Shown here piece by piece: positions 1 to 7,650 of a DNA stretch of 64,000 nt. The notes under the pieces were generated by a model that was given only the letters and a program-made list of their open reading frames with translations, did no database searches and had not been told where the DNA came from. Position 1 is the first letter of the stretch. Every line of letters starts with the position of its first letter. Origin of the DNA: Rhodosalinus sediminis (lineage in GTDB: Bacteria > Pseudomonadota > Alphaproteobacteria > Rhodobacterales > Rhodobacteraceae); NCBI RefSeq assembly GCF_003385555.1, contig NZ_QOHR01000002.1, positions 281,074 to 345,073 of the forward strand, in the 5' to 3' direction. A program made the translations under genes and the position numbers.

Positions 1-73
1 CGACGATGGGCACCGCGATGCGCAGCACCCTGGCGTGACTGACCGCGCGCGGCCCGGGCGCCTCAGCCGCCAT
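1..73 (-). CDS. MATE-family efflux transporter, N-terminal fragment
   Basis: Only the first 24 codons are in the window; the gene runs off the left edge. Reading the minus strand from the ATG at 73 gives MAAEAPGPRAVSHARVLRIA followed by VPIV. The stretch SHARVLRIAVPIV resembles the start of the first membrane helix of DinF/MATE multidrug exporters of Rhodobacteraceae, as I remember them. The start lies inside the end of the upstream thioesterase gene (11-base overlap), so it is probably the third gene of that minus-strand operon. The call rests on a very short stretch and cannot be confirmed inside this window. Confidence 0.55.
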   Translation of the reverse strand, partial: MAAEAPGPRAVSHARVLRIAVPIV

Positions 74-575
74 CGCGCGGCGGCATCAGGAAATGCCCGG
101 TCGCCTGCGCGAAGAGGCGCGACCGGTTGTCCTGCCACGCCTCGACGTGCACGCTCGAGTAGCGCCGGCCGGAGCGGTTGACCCGCGCCCGTGCGTAGGC
201 GTCGCGCGGCAGGCCGGAGCGCAGGTAGTCCACGGTGAAATCGATGGTCTTGGGCAGCCGCGGCAACTCGCCCGCGGCGAGGCGGTCGGGGTCGAGCGCG
301 CCCGCTTCGATGTCGGGCCAGAGCATCTGCCAGCTGAGTTCGATGATCGCCGTCGTCTCGAGGAAGGCCGCCGTGACGCCGCCGTGCAGCGCGGGGAGCC
401 TCGGGTTGCCGATCAGCTTGTCGTCGAAGGGCAGAACGGCGGTGAGCTCGTCGCCGCGACGCTCGAAGCCGATGCCGAGATACTGGATGTAGGGCACCCC
501 GCCCGAGAGCGCGGCGAGCGCGGCGTCGCGGCGCTGCTTGACGACCTGAACCGGTTCCGGGCGCGCGGGGCTCAT
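63..575 (-). CDS. PaaI-type hotdog-fold thioesterase (first of a pair)
   Basis: A 170-aa hotdog-fold protein expected to hydrolyse acyl-CoA thioesters in the cytoplasm. The family HGG motif is present (LPALHGGVTAAF). The usual Asp of PaaI enzymes that follows it appears to be Glu here (FLETTAII), unlike the neighbouring paralogue. The ATG at 575 overlaps the TGA of the upstream thioesterase by four bases (ATGA), which fixes the start and implies translational coupling. The substrate is unknown. Two adjacent, diverged thioesterases next to a beta-oxidation cluster suggest clearing of acyl- or aryl-CoA dead ends, but that is inference. Confidence 0.85.
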   Translation of the reverse strand: MSPARPEPVQVVKQRRDAALAALSGGVPYIQYLGIGFERRGDELTAVLPFDDKLIGNPRLPALHGGVTAAFLETTAIIELSWQMLWPDIEAGALDPDRLAAGELPRLPKTIDFTVDYLRSGLPRDAYARARVNRSGRRYSSVHVEAWQDNRSRLFAQATGHFLMPPRDGG

Positions 576-997
576 GTTACGCCCTCCACGGTGAAGGCCC
601 CCGTGGCCGTGGCCACGGGCCGCGCGTCGTCGTCGTCCCAGGCGGTGGCGCGCACGAAGGCCACCGTGCGCGTCAGCCGGTAGCAGGTCGCCGTGGTGCG
701 CACGCTCTGCCCCGGCGTCGCGGGGCGCATGTAGTCGATCCGCAGGTCGAGCGTCGCCGTCGTGCCGGGCGAGGCCGGGTGGCTCATCACCGCGGCGCCG
801 CAGCAGGTGTCCATCAGCGCCGAGACCGCGCCGCCGTGGATCACGCCGGTCTCCGGGTCGCCGACGAATCGCGCGTCCCACGGCATCCGCATGGAGGCCT
901 CGCCGTCCCCGAGATGCGTGAAGGCCATGCCCAGCGCCTTCACGTGGGGAATCGACTCGGTGAAGTGGCGCGCCATCTCGGCCTTGTCGGGGGTCAT
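572..997 (-). CDS. PaaI-type hotdog-fold thioesterase (second of a pair)
   Basis: A 141-aa single hotdog domain close in length to PaaI of phenylacetate catabolism. The motif VIHGGAVSALMDTCCG contains HGG and the downstream Asp expected for the catalytic site. It is the first gene of a minus-strand operon (this gene, the paralogue at 63-575, then the MATE fragment), diverging from the MerR gene at 1117 across about 120 bases that would hold both promoters. No other phenylacetate genes are present, so a general acyl-CoA thioesterase role is the safer description. Confidence 0.88.
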   Translation of the reverse strand: MTPDKAEMARHFTESIPHVKALGMAFTHLGDGEASMRMPWDARFVGDPETGVIHGGAVSALMDTCCGAAVMSHPASPGTTATLDLRIDYMRPATPGQSVRTTATCYRLTRTVAFVRATAWDDDDARPVATATGAFTVEGVT

Positions 998-1116
998 GCG
1001 CTGTCGGTCCTCACGGCTTCGTCACCGTTGTCGCGTGCCGCATGGGCGAGCGCAAGGCCGCGCCCCGCTTGCCCGCGCGGCCATGCGCCCCTAGGTCGCA
1101 CGGCAGGAGGACGCGG

Positions 1117-1509
1117 ATGGCCGAGACTCGCCTCTCGTTCAAGGAGATGTGCGCGCGCTTCGATGTGACGCCGCGCACCCTGCGCTATTACGAGTATATC
1201 GAGCTTCTTCAGCCCGAGCGCGTCGGGCGGCAGCGGTTCTACGGGCCGCGCGAACTCGCCCGGATGACGCTGATCCTGCGCGGGCGGCGCTACGGCTTCC
1301 AGCTCGAGGACATCCGGCAGTGGCTCCTGATCTACGAGAAGGACGGCACCGACGCGCAGATGCGCACCTTCGTGGAGGCGGCCGACGCGCAGCTCGACGA
1401 GCTCGCCCGGCAGAAGGCCCAGATCGAGGAGGCGATGGCGGAGCTGCGGCGCATGCGCGAAGAGACTCGCGCCACCCTCGCGGACGGCGCCGGGCGCCGC
1501 ACCGGCTGA
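1117..1509 (+). CDS. MerR-family transcriptional regulator (first of a tandem pair)
   Basis: A 130-aa regulator with an N-terminal winged helix-turn-helix (FKEMCARFDVTPRTLRYYE, about residues 7-26) followed by a long charged helix (about residues 80-125) typical of MerR dimers. There is no cysteine cluster in the C-terminus, so metal sensing is unlikely. The ATG at 1117 is preceded by GGAGG about seven bases upstream; the open frame extends further upstream but without a better ribosome site. It is clearly paralogous to the next gene (shared VTPRTLR.YE, LILRG.R.GF and L.DIRQ-type motifs). Small MerR proteins of this kind often control acyl-CoA catabolism in Proteobacteria, which fits the genes downstream. 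Confidence 0.88.
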   Translation: MAETRLSFKEMCARFDVTPRTLRYYEYIELLQPERVGRQRFYGPRELARMTLILRGRRYGFQLEDIRQWLLIYEKDGTDAQMRTFVEAADAQLDELARQKAQIEEAMAELRRMREETRATLADGAGRRTG

Positions 1510-1571
1510 CCGCGCTCCGTCCGGAAAAAATGCGCCTCGGCGGGATGTTATCCGGTTTCTCGCAGGGCTCC

Positions 1572-1644
1572 CGCCGCGTCATTTCGTTGCGTCCGACTCC
1601 CTCGTCGCGACGCAAAATATCCGGCCGATCAAAATGACGCGGCG
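1572..1644. repeat. 13-bp inverted repeat with a nested 7-bp inverted repeat
   Basis: CGCCGCGTCATTT at 1572-1584 is repeated exactly in reverse complement at 1632-1644, 47 bases apart. Inside, TTGCGTC (1587-1593) pairs with GACGCAA (1609-1615). It lies between the two MerR genes, just upstream of the candidate promoter of the second. It could be paired regulator sites or a hairpin ending the first transcript. Confidence 0.6.
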
Positions 1645-1646
1645 TC

Positions 1647-1677
1647 TTGGTTACGTAAACTTTCGATCCTGTTGTAT
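1647..1677 (+). promoter_or_regulatory. Candidate MerR-type promoter upstream of the second merR gene
   Basis: TTGGTT (1647-1652) and TTGTAT (1672-1677) are separated by 19 bases, the long spacer characteristic of promoters activated by MerR-family proteins. A perfect 8-base palindrome TTACGTAA (1651-1658) overlaps the -35 end. The sequence is a reading of consensus only. Confidence 0.4.
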
Positions 1678-1736
1678 CCGCTAGAGCGAACCCGCATGTC
1701 CCCGGCGTCACGCTGCGACAGACGAGGACCAAGAAC

Positions 1737-2162
1737 ATGACCGCAGAGAACGCAGGCGCCGAGACCCAGACCGACGCGACCATGACCATCCGCGAGATGT
1801 GCGACGCCTTCGGCGTCACGCCCCGCACGCTCCGCTTCTACGAGTCCAAGGAGCTCATCTTCCCGATCCGCGACGGTCAGAAGCGGCTCTTCACCCGCCG
1901 CGACCGCGCGCGGCTCAAGCTGATCCTGCGCGGCAAGCGCTTCGGCTTCAGCCTCGAGGAAATCCGCCAGCTGCTCGACCTCTACGACGAGGACGACCAG
2001 CAGCGCACGCAGATCATGCGCGCCCACGAGCTTGCGCAGACGCGCCTCGCCGAGATGGAGCGCGAGCGCGCCGAACTCGACGACGCGATCACCGAACTGC
2101 GCGAGCAGATCGCATGGGGCGAGCAGATGCTGGATTCGATGAACCGAACCGCGGCCGAATAG
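1737..2162 (+). CDS. MerR-family transcriptional regulator of the acyl-CoA dehydrogenase cluster
   Basis: A 141-aa protein. After a 15-residue polar leader, a winged helix-turn-helix (TIREMCDAFGVTPRTLRFYE, residues 17-36) is followed by a long coiled coil (about residues 85-130, rich in Glu, Arg and Leu). No metal-binding cysteines are present. The ATG at 1737 has GAGG nine bases upstream; an in-frame ATG at 1782 is an alternative. It sits 27 bases before the acyl-CoA dehydrogenase gene and is probably co-transcribed, so it is the likely local regulator of the beta-oxidation operon. The ligand may be an acyl-CoA, by analogy with the LiuR group; this is inferred. Confidence 0.88.
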   Translation: MTAENAGAETQTDATMTIREMCDAFGVTPRTLRFYESKELIFPIRDGQKRLFTRRDRARLKLILRGKRFGFSLEEIRQLLDLYDEDDQQRTQIMRAHELAQTRLAEMERERAELDDAITELREQIAWGEQMLDSMNRTAAE

Positions 2163-2189
2163 GGCCGCGGCACACCAAGGGAGTGAGCG

Positions 2190-3971
2190 ATGCCGATCTA
2201 CGACGCCCCCACCCGCGACATGCAGTTCGTGCTGCATGACGTGCTCGCGGTCTCCGAGGCCGGAATTCCCGGCTACGAGGAGCTGGACCGCGAGACGACG
2301 GCCGCGATCCTCGGGGAGGCGGCCAGGCTGTCGGAGAACGTGCTCGCTCCTCTCAACCCGGTGGGCGACGCGCAGGGCTGCACGCTGGAGAACGGCGTGG
2401 TGCGCACGCCCGAGGGCTTCCGCGACGCCTACGAACAGATGCGCGCGGGCGGCTGGATGAGCCTCGACGCCGACCCCGAGTACGGCGGCCAGGGCATGCC
2501 CTACCTGATCGGCTCGGCGGTGGGCGAGATGTTCGTCTCCGCCAACATGGCCTTCAACATGTATCAGGGCCTGACCCACGGCGCCTATTCCGCGATCCAC
2601 GCCCACGGCTCGGAGGAGCAGAAGCGCACCTACCTCCCCAACCTCGTGGACGGCATCTGGTCGGGGACCATGAACCTGACCGAGCCGCACTGCGGCACGG
2701 ACCTCGGGCTGATCCGTACCAAGGCGGAGCCGGCCGACGACGGCAGCTACCGGATCACCGGGCAGAAGATCTGGATCTCGGCCGGCGAGCACGATCTTTC
2801 CGAGAACATCATCCACCTCGTGCTCGCCAAGGTGCCGGGCGGCGGCGAGGGCACGAAAGGCATCTCGCTCTTCATCGTGCCGAAGTTCCTCGTGAACGCG
2901 GACGGAAGCCTCGGCGAACGCAACGCCGTCACCTGCGGCGGGCTCGAGTCCAAGATGGGCATCCACGGCAACGCCACCTGCGTGATGAACTACGACGGCG
3001 CGACCGGCTACCTCGTGGGCGAGCTGCACAAGGGCATGCGCGCGATGTTCACCATGATGAACGAGGCGCGCATCGGCGTCGGCCTGCAGGGCTACGCGCA
3101 GGGCGAAGTCGCCTATCAGAACGCGCGCGCCTTCGCGCAGGACCGGCTGCAGGGGCGCGACGTGACAGGCCCGGCCAACCCCGACGGCCCCGCCGACCCG
3201 ATCATCGTGCACCCCGACGTGCGGCGGAACCTCCTTCAACAGAAGAGCTTCGTCGAGGGCGCGCGCGCCTTCACCTTCTGGGGCGCGCAGATGATCGACC
3301 GCGCCGAGCGCGCGGGCGACGCCGAGGCGGACGCGATGATTTCGCTGCTGACGCCGGTCATCAAGGGCTTCCTGACCGACAAGGGCTTCGAGACGACGGT
3401 GCTCGCCCAGCAGACGCTCGGCGGCTCGGGCTTCGTGAAGGAATGGGGCCTCGAGCAGTTCGTGCGCGATTCACGGATCACGATGATCTACGAGGGCACG
3501 AACGGCATCCAGTCGCTCGACCTCGTGGGCCGCAAGCTCGGCCAGGACGGCGGCAAGGCGATCATGGCCTTCTTCGAGATGGTCAAGGCCTTCAACAAGG
3601 AACACGAAGGCGCGGACGAAGCCTTCGACCGCGATTTCCTCGAACCGCTCAAGCAGGCCTCCAAGGACCTGCAGTCGGCGGGCATGTTCTTCATGCAGCA
3701 GGGCATGAAAAACCCGCAGGCGGCGCTCTCGGGCAGCTACGACTTCATGCACCTCTTCGGGCACGTCTGCCTCGGCTTCATGTGGGCGAAGATGGGGCTC
3801 GCCGCGAAGGCGGCGCTCGCCGAGGGGCGCGGCGACCCGGCCTTCATGGAGGCCAAGCTCGCCACCGGGCGCTACTACATGGCGCGCCAGCTGCCGGCGA
3901 CGGGCATGCACCTCGCGCGGATCGGCAGCGGCGCGGCGCCGGTGATGGAGCTGGACGCGGCGCAGTTCTGA
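2190..3971 (+). CDS. Acyl-CoA dehydrogenase, 593-aa type with extra C-terminal domain
   Basis: An FAD flavoenzyme that introduces the alpha-beta double bond in acyl-CoAs. N-terminal helical domain to about residue 160, beta domain with [13 protein letters not shown] (about 160) and ITGQKIWIS, then the C-terminal helical domain with the catalytic Glu at residue 435 in [10 protein letters not shown]. The final 120 residues are the extra domain of the roughly 590-aa group, which includes the DMSP-pathway enzyme DmdC (3-methylmercaptopropionyl-CoA dehydrogenase) and several FadE-like proteins. GGGAG precedes the ATG. Its place with thiolase and FadB favours general fatty acyl-CoA oxidation, but DmdC activity cannot be excluded from sequence alone. 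Confidence 0.93.
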   Translation: MPIYDAPTRDMQFVLHDVLAVSEAGIPGYEELDRETTAAILGEAARLSENVLAPLNPVGDAQGCTLENGVVRTPEGFRDAYEQMRAGGWMSLDADPEYGGQGMPYLIGSAVGEMFVSANMAFNMYQGLTHGAYSAIHAHGSEEQKRTYLPNLVDGIWSGTMNLTEPHCGTDLGLIRTKAEPADDGSYRITGQKIWISAGEHDLSENIIHLVLAKVPGGGEGTKGISLFIVPKFLVNADGSLGERNAVTCGGLESKMGIHGNATCVMNYDGATGYLVGELHKGMRAMFTMMNEARIGVGLQGYAQGEVAYQNARAFAQDRLQGRDVTGPANPDGPADPIIVHPDVRRNLLQQKSFVEGARAFTFWGAQMIDRAERAGDAEADAMISLLTPVIKGFLTDKGFETTVLAQQTLGGSGFVKEWGLEQFVRDSRITMIYEGTNGIQSLDLVGRKLGQDGGKAIMAFFEMVKAFNKEHEGADEAFDRDFLEPLKQASKDLQSAGMFFMQQGMKNPQAALSGSYDFMHLFGHVCLGFMWAKMGLAAKAALAEGRGDPAFMEAKLATGRYYMARQLPATGMHLARIGSGAAPVMELDAAQF

Positions 3972-4022
3972 CGTAGGGTGCAGGTGGAGCTCGCACGCGA
4001 CGACGGCACGGAGGGAGGAGCC

Positions 4023-4235
4023 ATGCCGAAACGCTTCCGCACGACCCGGCGCTTTCAGGTCGCGATGACCGAGGACGGCTATCGCCGCCTGCGCCGCTTC
4101 GCGCAGGAGGCCGGGCTCGACGAGGGCGAGGCGCTGTCGTTTCTCTTCGAGCACTTCGACAGCGTCACCGACGACGAGGCGCTCGGCCACCGGCTGCGCC
4201 TCTTCAACGCGGAGCTCGACGCGCGCAAACGATAA
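4023..4235 (+). CDS. Small conserved protein of unknown function between two acyl-CoA dehydrogenases
   Basis: A 70-aa protein starting MPKRFRTTRRFQVAMTEDGY, rich in Arg and Glu, with no membrane segment or signal peptide. The ATG at 4023 has a strong GGAGGGAG upstream. It lies 51 bases after one acyl-CoA dehydrogenase and 36 before the next, so it is almost certainly in the operon. The start looks like a short basic strand followed by amphipathic helices (YRRLRRFAQEAGLDEGEALS), which could be a ribbon-helix-helix-like or partner-binding fold. I do not recognise the family. Confidence 0.75.
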   Translation: MPKRFRTTRRFQVAMTEDGYRRLRRFAQEAGLDEGEALSFLFEHFDSVTDDEALGHRLRLFNAELDARKR

Positions 4236-4271
4236 GCCGACAAAAAGGTTTCAAGGGGAGGAGAAACCGCG

Positions 4272-5423
4272 ATGCCATCGGCCTGGATGACCGAAGAGCA
4301 CCAGATGCTCGCCGACATGACCCGGCGCTTCATCGAGGAGACCTGGGTCCAGCACTACGACCGCTGGCGCCGACAGGGCGAGATGGACCGCGAGACCTGG
4401 ACGCAGGCCGGCGAGCTCGGCCTGCTCTGCCCCTCGATCCCCGAGGCCTACGGTGGCGCGGGTGGCGATTTCGGCCACGAGGCGGTGATCCTGATGGAGG
4501 GCTCGCGCGCCAACCTCGCCTCCTGGGGCCACGGCATCCACTCCGGCATCGTCGCGCACTACATCCTCGCCTACGGCACCGAGGAACAGAAGATGCGCTG
4601 GCTGCCGAAGATGGTCAGCGGCGAGATGGTCGGCGCGCTCGCCATGACCGAGCCGTCGGCTGGCTCGGACGTGCAGAACATCAGGACGCGCGCCGTGCGC
4701 GACGGCAACGTCTACCGCGTGAGCGGGCAAAAGACCTTCATCACCAACGGCCAGCACGCCGACCTGATCGTGGTCGCGGCCAAGACCGACCCGTCCGAGG
4801 GCGCGAAGGGCACCTCGCTCGTCGTGGTCGAGACCGAGGGCGCCGAGGGCTTCTCCCGCGGCCGCAACCTCGAGAAGATCGGCGCGCACGCCGCCGACAC
4901 CTCCGAGCTCTTCTTCGACGCGGTGCCGGTGCCGCCCGAGAACATCCTCGGCGGCCGGGAGGGGCGCGGCTTCTACCAGATGATGGAGCAGCTCCCCCAG
5001 GAACGCCTCATCATCGGCTGCGGCGCGGTGGGCGCCATGGAGGGCGCGGTCGCGCGCACGAACGCCTACTGCAAGGAGCGCAAGGCCTTCGGCGGCCCGC
5101 TCATGCAGTTCCAGAACACGCGCTTCAAGCTGGCCGAGTGCCTGACCAAGACCAAGGTCGCCCGCGCCTTCCTCGACGACTGCATCGCCGCGCATCTCGA
5201 GGGGGCGCTCACCGTCGAGACGGCGGCGATGGCGAAATACTGGCTGACGGACACGCAGGGCGAAGTGCTCGACGAGTGCGTGCAACTCCACGGCGGCTAC
5301 GGCTTCATGCAGGAATATGCGGTCGCCGAGATGTGGGCCGACGCGCGGGTGCAGCGCATCTACGGCGGCACCAACGAGATCATGAAGGAACTCATCGCGC
5401 GCAGCTTCGCGGGGGAGACATGA
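4272..5423 (+). CDS. Acyl-CoA dehydrogenase, 383-aa type
   Basis: A standard-length FAD acyl-CoA dehydrogenase. Both family signatures are visible: [12 protein letters not shown] (about 115-127) and the C-terminal [12 protein letters not shown]. The residue that is Glu in medium-chain enzymes (YEGT) is Gly here ([10 protein letters not shown]). A Glu instead occurs at residue 244 in LPQERLII, the place used as catalytic base by isovaleryl-CoA and long-chain acyl-CoA dehydrogenases, so the enzyme should be active with branched- or long-chain substrates. GGGGAGGAG upstream supports the start. It ends the first half of the cluster, before a 355-base gap. Confidence 0.93.
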   Translation: MPSAWMTEEHQMLADMTRRFIEETWVQHYDRWRRQGEMDRETWTQAGELGLLCPSIPEAYGGAGGDFGHEAVILMEGSRANLASWGHGIHSGIVAHYILAYGTEEQKMRWLPKMVSGEMVGALAMTEPSAGSDVQNIRTRAVRDGNVYRVSGQKTFITNGQHADLIVVAAKTDPSEGAKGTSLVVVETEGAEGFSRGRNLEKIGAHAADTSELFFDAVPVPPENILGGREGRGFYQMMEQLPQERLIIGCGAVGAMEGAVARTNAYCKERKAFGGPLMQFQNTRFKLAECLTKTKVARAFLDDCIAAHLEGALTVETAAMAKYWLTDTQGEVLDECVQLHGGYGFMQEYAVAEMWADARVQRIYGGTNEIMKELIARSFAGET

Positions 5424-5455
5424 CCCCGTCGGCGGTGCAGGCGGCGCCGTGGGCA

Positions 5456-5508
5456 GTGGGGGCTTCGCGCCCCCACACCCCCGCGGGATATTTGAGCCAA
5501 GAAGAAGG
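5456..5508 (+). repeat. REP-like intergenic element, copy A
   Basis: A hairpin (GTGGGGGC at 5456-5463 pairing with GCCCCCAC at 5469-5476, five-base loop) is followed by CCCCGCGGGATATTTGAGCC and AAGAAGAAG. The same layout of C-rich hairpin, GG(G/A)(G/A)TATTT and CCAAGA occurs at 5698-5751 (inverted) and 16494-16556. Such elements are common between genes in Rhodobacteraceae and may end transcripts. Confidence 0.65.
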
Positions 5509-5559
5509 AGCCGGACCGCACATCGAGCCCATGTTTCGCGCTCGGGCCGCACTCGGTCC

Positions 5560-5603
5560 GCTCCGCCGCCCGCGGTGCGTGCGCACCGGGCGAGCGGCGG
5601 AGC
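5560..5603. other. Large two-part stem-loop
   Basis: GCTCCGCCGC (5560-5569) pairs exactly with GCGGCGGAGC (5594-5603). Inside, CGGTGCG (5573-5579) pairs with CGCACCG (5582-5588). No T-run follows, so it is not a classical terminator. Confidence 0.5.
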
Positions 5604-5697
5604 TTCTCCTTGGGCGGTCATCGGCTTCCCAGCCTGTACCGCAGGAAGACGATACCCCGGAGAGGGTTAACGAACCGTGGACGCCGACGCGTCCCCT

Positions 5698-5751
5698 GCT
5701 TCTTCTTGGACAAAAATATCCCACGGGGGTGCGGGGGTGTGAAACCCCCGC
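5698..5751 (-). repeat. REP-like intergenic element, copy B (inverted)
   Basis: GCGGGGGT (5731-5738) pairs with ACCCCCGC (5744-5751). Read on the minus strand, the hairpin is followed by CCCCCGTGGGATATTTTTG and a CCAAGAAGAAG tail, matching copy A in the opposite direction. Confidence 0.65.
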
Positions 5752-5778
5752 ATCGCGCCGTCAGACAGGGAGCGCGCC

Positions 5779-6414
5779 GTGACCATCGAGCTCCACTGCT
5801 TCGGCGAGAGCGGCAACGCTTACAAGGCCGCGCTGCCGCTCGAGCTTTCGGGCCTCGCGTGGCGGCCGGTGAAGGTGGACTTCTTCGGCGGCGCCACGCG
5901 GTCGGAGGCGTATCGCGCGCTCAACCCGATGGGAGAGGCGCCGGTGATGGTGGACGGGGACGACGTGCTCACGCAGTCCGGCGCGATCCAGGATTACGTC
6001 TCGGAGAAATCGGGGATGTTCGGCGGGCGCGACGCGCGGGAGCGCCGCGAGATCCTGCGCTGGGTGCTCTGGGACAACCACAAGCTCTCGAGCCAGGCGG
6101 GCATGACGCGGTTTCTTATGAATTTCCTGCCCGAAGAAAAGCGCCCGACCGAGGTGATCGCCTTCATGCAGGGACGGCTCAAGGCCGCCTACGCGGTGCT
6201 CGACCGGCATCTCGAGAGCCGCGACTGGATCGTGGGCGACGGGCCGACGAACGCCGATTTCTCGTGCTGCGGCTATCTCTACTATCCCGAACCCTTCGGG
6301 TTCGCGCGGGCCGACTGGCCCGCGATCGACGCCTGGCTCGCGCGGCTCGCGGCGCTGCCGGGCTGGAAACACCCTTACGACCTGATTCCCGGCCGCCCCT
6401 CGGACCGGGCCTGA
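5779..6414 (+). CDS. Glutathione S-transferase family protein
   Basis: A 211-aa cytosolic protein with a thioredoxin-like N-terminal domain (residues 1-75, including NPMGEAPVMVDGDDVLTQSGAI where the PVM and QSGAI parts are the usual glutathione-contact segments) and an alpha-helical C-terminal domain. The start is GTG at 5779. It sits 13 bases before the thiolase gene, so it is probably co-transcribed with the second half of the beta-oxidation cluster. GST-fold proteins here could detoxify electrophilic enoyl intermediates; this role is inferred. Confidence 0.85.
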   Translation: MTIELHCFGESGNAYKAALPLELSGLAWRPVKVDFFGGATRSEAYRALNPMGEAPVMVDGDDVLTQSGAIQDYVSEKSGMFGGRDARERREILRWVLWDNHKLSSQAGMTRFLMNFLPEEKRPTEVIAFMQGRLKAAYAVLDRHLESRDWIVGDGPTNADFSCCGYLYYPEPFGFARADWPAIDAWLARLAALPGWKHPYDLIPGRPSDRA

Positions 6415-6427
6415 ACGGAGGCAGACG

Positions 6428-7639
6428 ATGACCGACGCCTATATCTTCGACGCCGTGCGCACGCCGCGGGGCAAGGGCCGTTCCGACGGCGGCCTGCACG
6501 AGGTGACCGCGGTGCGGCTTTCGACCACGGCGCTCGACGCCCTCAAGGACCGCAACGGGCTCGAGGGGCACGCCGTGGAGGACGTGATCTGGGGCAACGT
6601 CACGCAGGTGGGCGAGCAGGGCGCCTGCCTCGCGCGGACGGCGGTGCTCGCCTCCGGGCTCGATCAGTCGATCCCGGGCGTGTCAATCAATCGGTTCTGC
6701 GCCTCGGGGCTCGAGGCGGTGAACATGGCCGCCAATCAGGTGCGCGGCGGCGCGGGCGGGGGCTACATCGCCGGCGGCGTGGAGAGCATGAGCCGCGTGC
6801 CCATGGGCTCGGACGGGGGTGCGATCGCGGCGGACCCCTCGGTGGCGATGGACATGTATTTCGTCCCCCAGGGCATCGGCGCGGACATCATCGCCACCGA
6901 ATACGGCTTCACCCGCGACGAGGCCGACGCGCTCGCCGTCGAGAGCCAGCGCCGCGCCAAGGCCGCCTGGGACGACGCGCGCTTCGCGAAGTCGATCGTG
7001 CCGGTGCGCGACGTGAACGGGCTGACGATCCTCGACCGGGACGAGCACATGCGCCCCGAGACGGACATGCAGAGCCTGGGCGCCCTCAAGCCCTCCTTCA
7101 AGGAGCAGGGCGAGGCGATGCCGGGCTTCGACAAGGTGGCGATGCTGAAGTATCCGCATCTGGAGCGGGTCGAGCACATCCACCATGCCGGCAACTCCTC
7201 CGGCATCGTGGACGGCGCGGCGGCCGTGCTGATCGGCTCGAAGGAGTGGGGCGAGGCGCGCGGGCTCACGCCGCGCGCGCGCATCCGCGCCACCGCCAAG
7301 ATCGGCACCGATCCCACGATCATGCTGACCGGCCCCGTGCCGGTGACGCGCAAGATCCTGCGCGAGAGCGGGATGGAGATCGGCGACATCGACCTCTTCG
7401 AGGTGAACGAGGCCTTCGCGGCCGTCGTCATGCGCTTCATGCAGGCCTTCGACGTGGACCCCGGCCGCGTCAACGTGAACGGCGGCGCCATCGCCATGGG
7501 GCATCCGCTGGGCGCCACCGGCGCGATGATCCTCGGCACGCTCCTCGACGAGATGGAGCGCACGGACCGCGAGACCGGCCTCGCCACGCTCTGCATCGGA
7601 TCGGGCATGGGCGCGGCGACCATTCTGGAACGCGTGTGA
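6428..7639 (+). CDS. fadA: Acetyl-CoA C-acyltransferase (thiolase)
   Basis: A 403-aa type II thiolase that cleaves 3-ketoacyl-CoA with CoA to acetyl-CoA in the last step of beta-oxidation. The nucleophilic Cys91 lies in NRFCASGLEAV, His359 in NGGAIAMGHPLGATGA and the general acid Cys389 in LCIGSGMG; all three catalytic elements are intact. GGAGG precedes the ATG. It lies 11 bases before the FadB-type gene, the usual order for the trifunctional beta-oxidation complex. A biosynthetic (PhaA-like) role is less likely given the neighbours. Confidence 0.94.
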   Translation: MTDAYIFDAVRTPRGKGRSDGGLHEVTAVRLSTTALDALKDRNGLEGHAVEDVIWGNVTQVGEQGACLARTAVLASGLDQSIPGVSINRFCASGLEAVNMAANQVRGGAGGGYIAGGVESMSRVPMGSDGGAIAADPSVAMDMYFVPQGIGADIIATEYGFTRDEADALAVESQRRAKAAWDDARFAKSIVPVRDVNGLTILDRDEHMRPETDMQSLGALKPSFKEQGEAMPGFDKVAMLKYPHLERVEHIHHAGNSSGIVDGAAAVLIGSKEWGEARGLTPRARIRATAKIGTDPTIMLTGPVPVTRKILRESGMEIGDIDLFEVNEAFAAVVMRFMQAFDVDPGRVNVNGGAIAMGHPLGATGAMILGTLLDEMERTDRETGLATLCIGSGMGAATILERV

Positions 7640-7650
7640 GGGCGAGAGAG

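Larger units (their letters stand above)
5424..5778. other. Intergenic region with two inverted REP-like elements and a central hairpin
   Basis: No gene is seen. It holds two copies of a repeated intergenic element in opposite orientation (5456-5508 and 5698-5751) on either side of about 190 bases with a large stem-loop (5560-5603). It separates the two halves of the beta-oxidation cluster. Confidence 0.7.

Noticed and set aside
1629..3239. A 536-codon minus-strand frame opposite the MerR and acyl-CoA dehydrogenase genes
   Set aside because: Shadow frame of strongly supported genes; low-complexity composition and no motif.
2190..3971. DmdC, the DMSP-demethylation pathway dehydrogenase
   Set aside because: Length and family fit, but no dmdB or dmdD neighbours; thiolase and FadB context favours fatty acyl-CoA oxidation.
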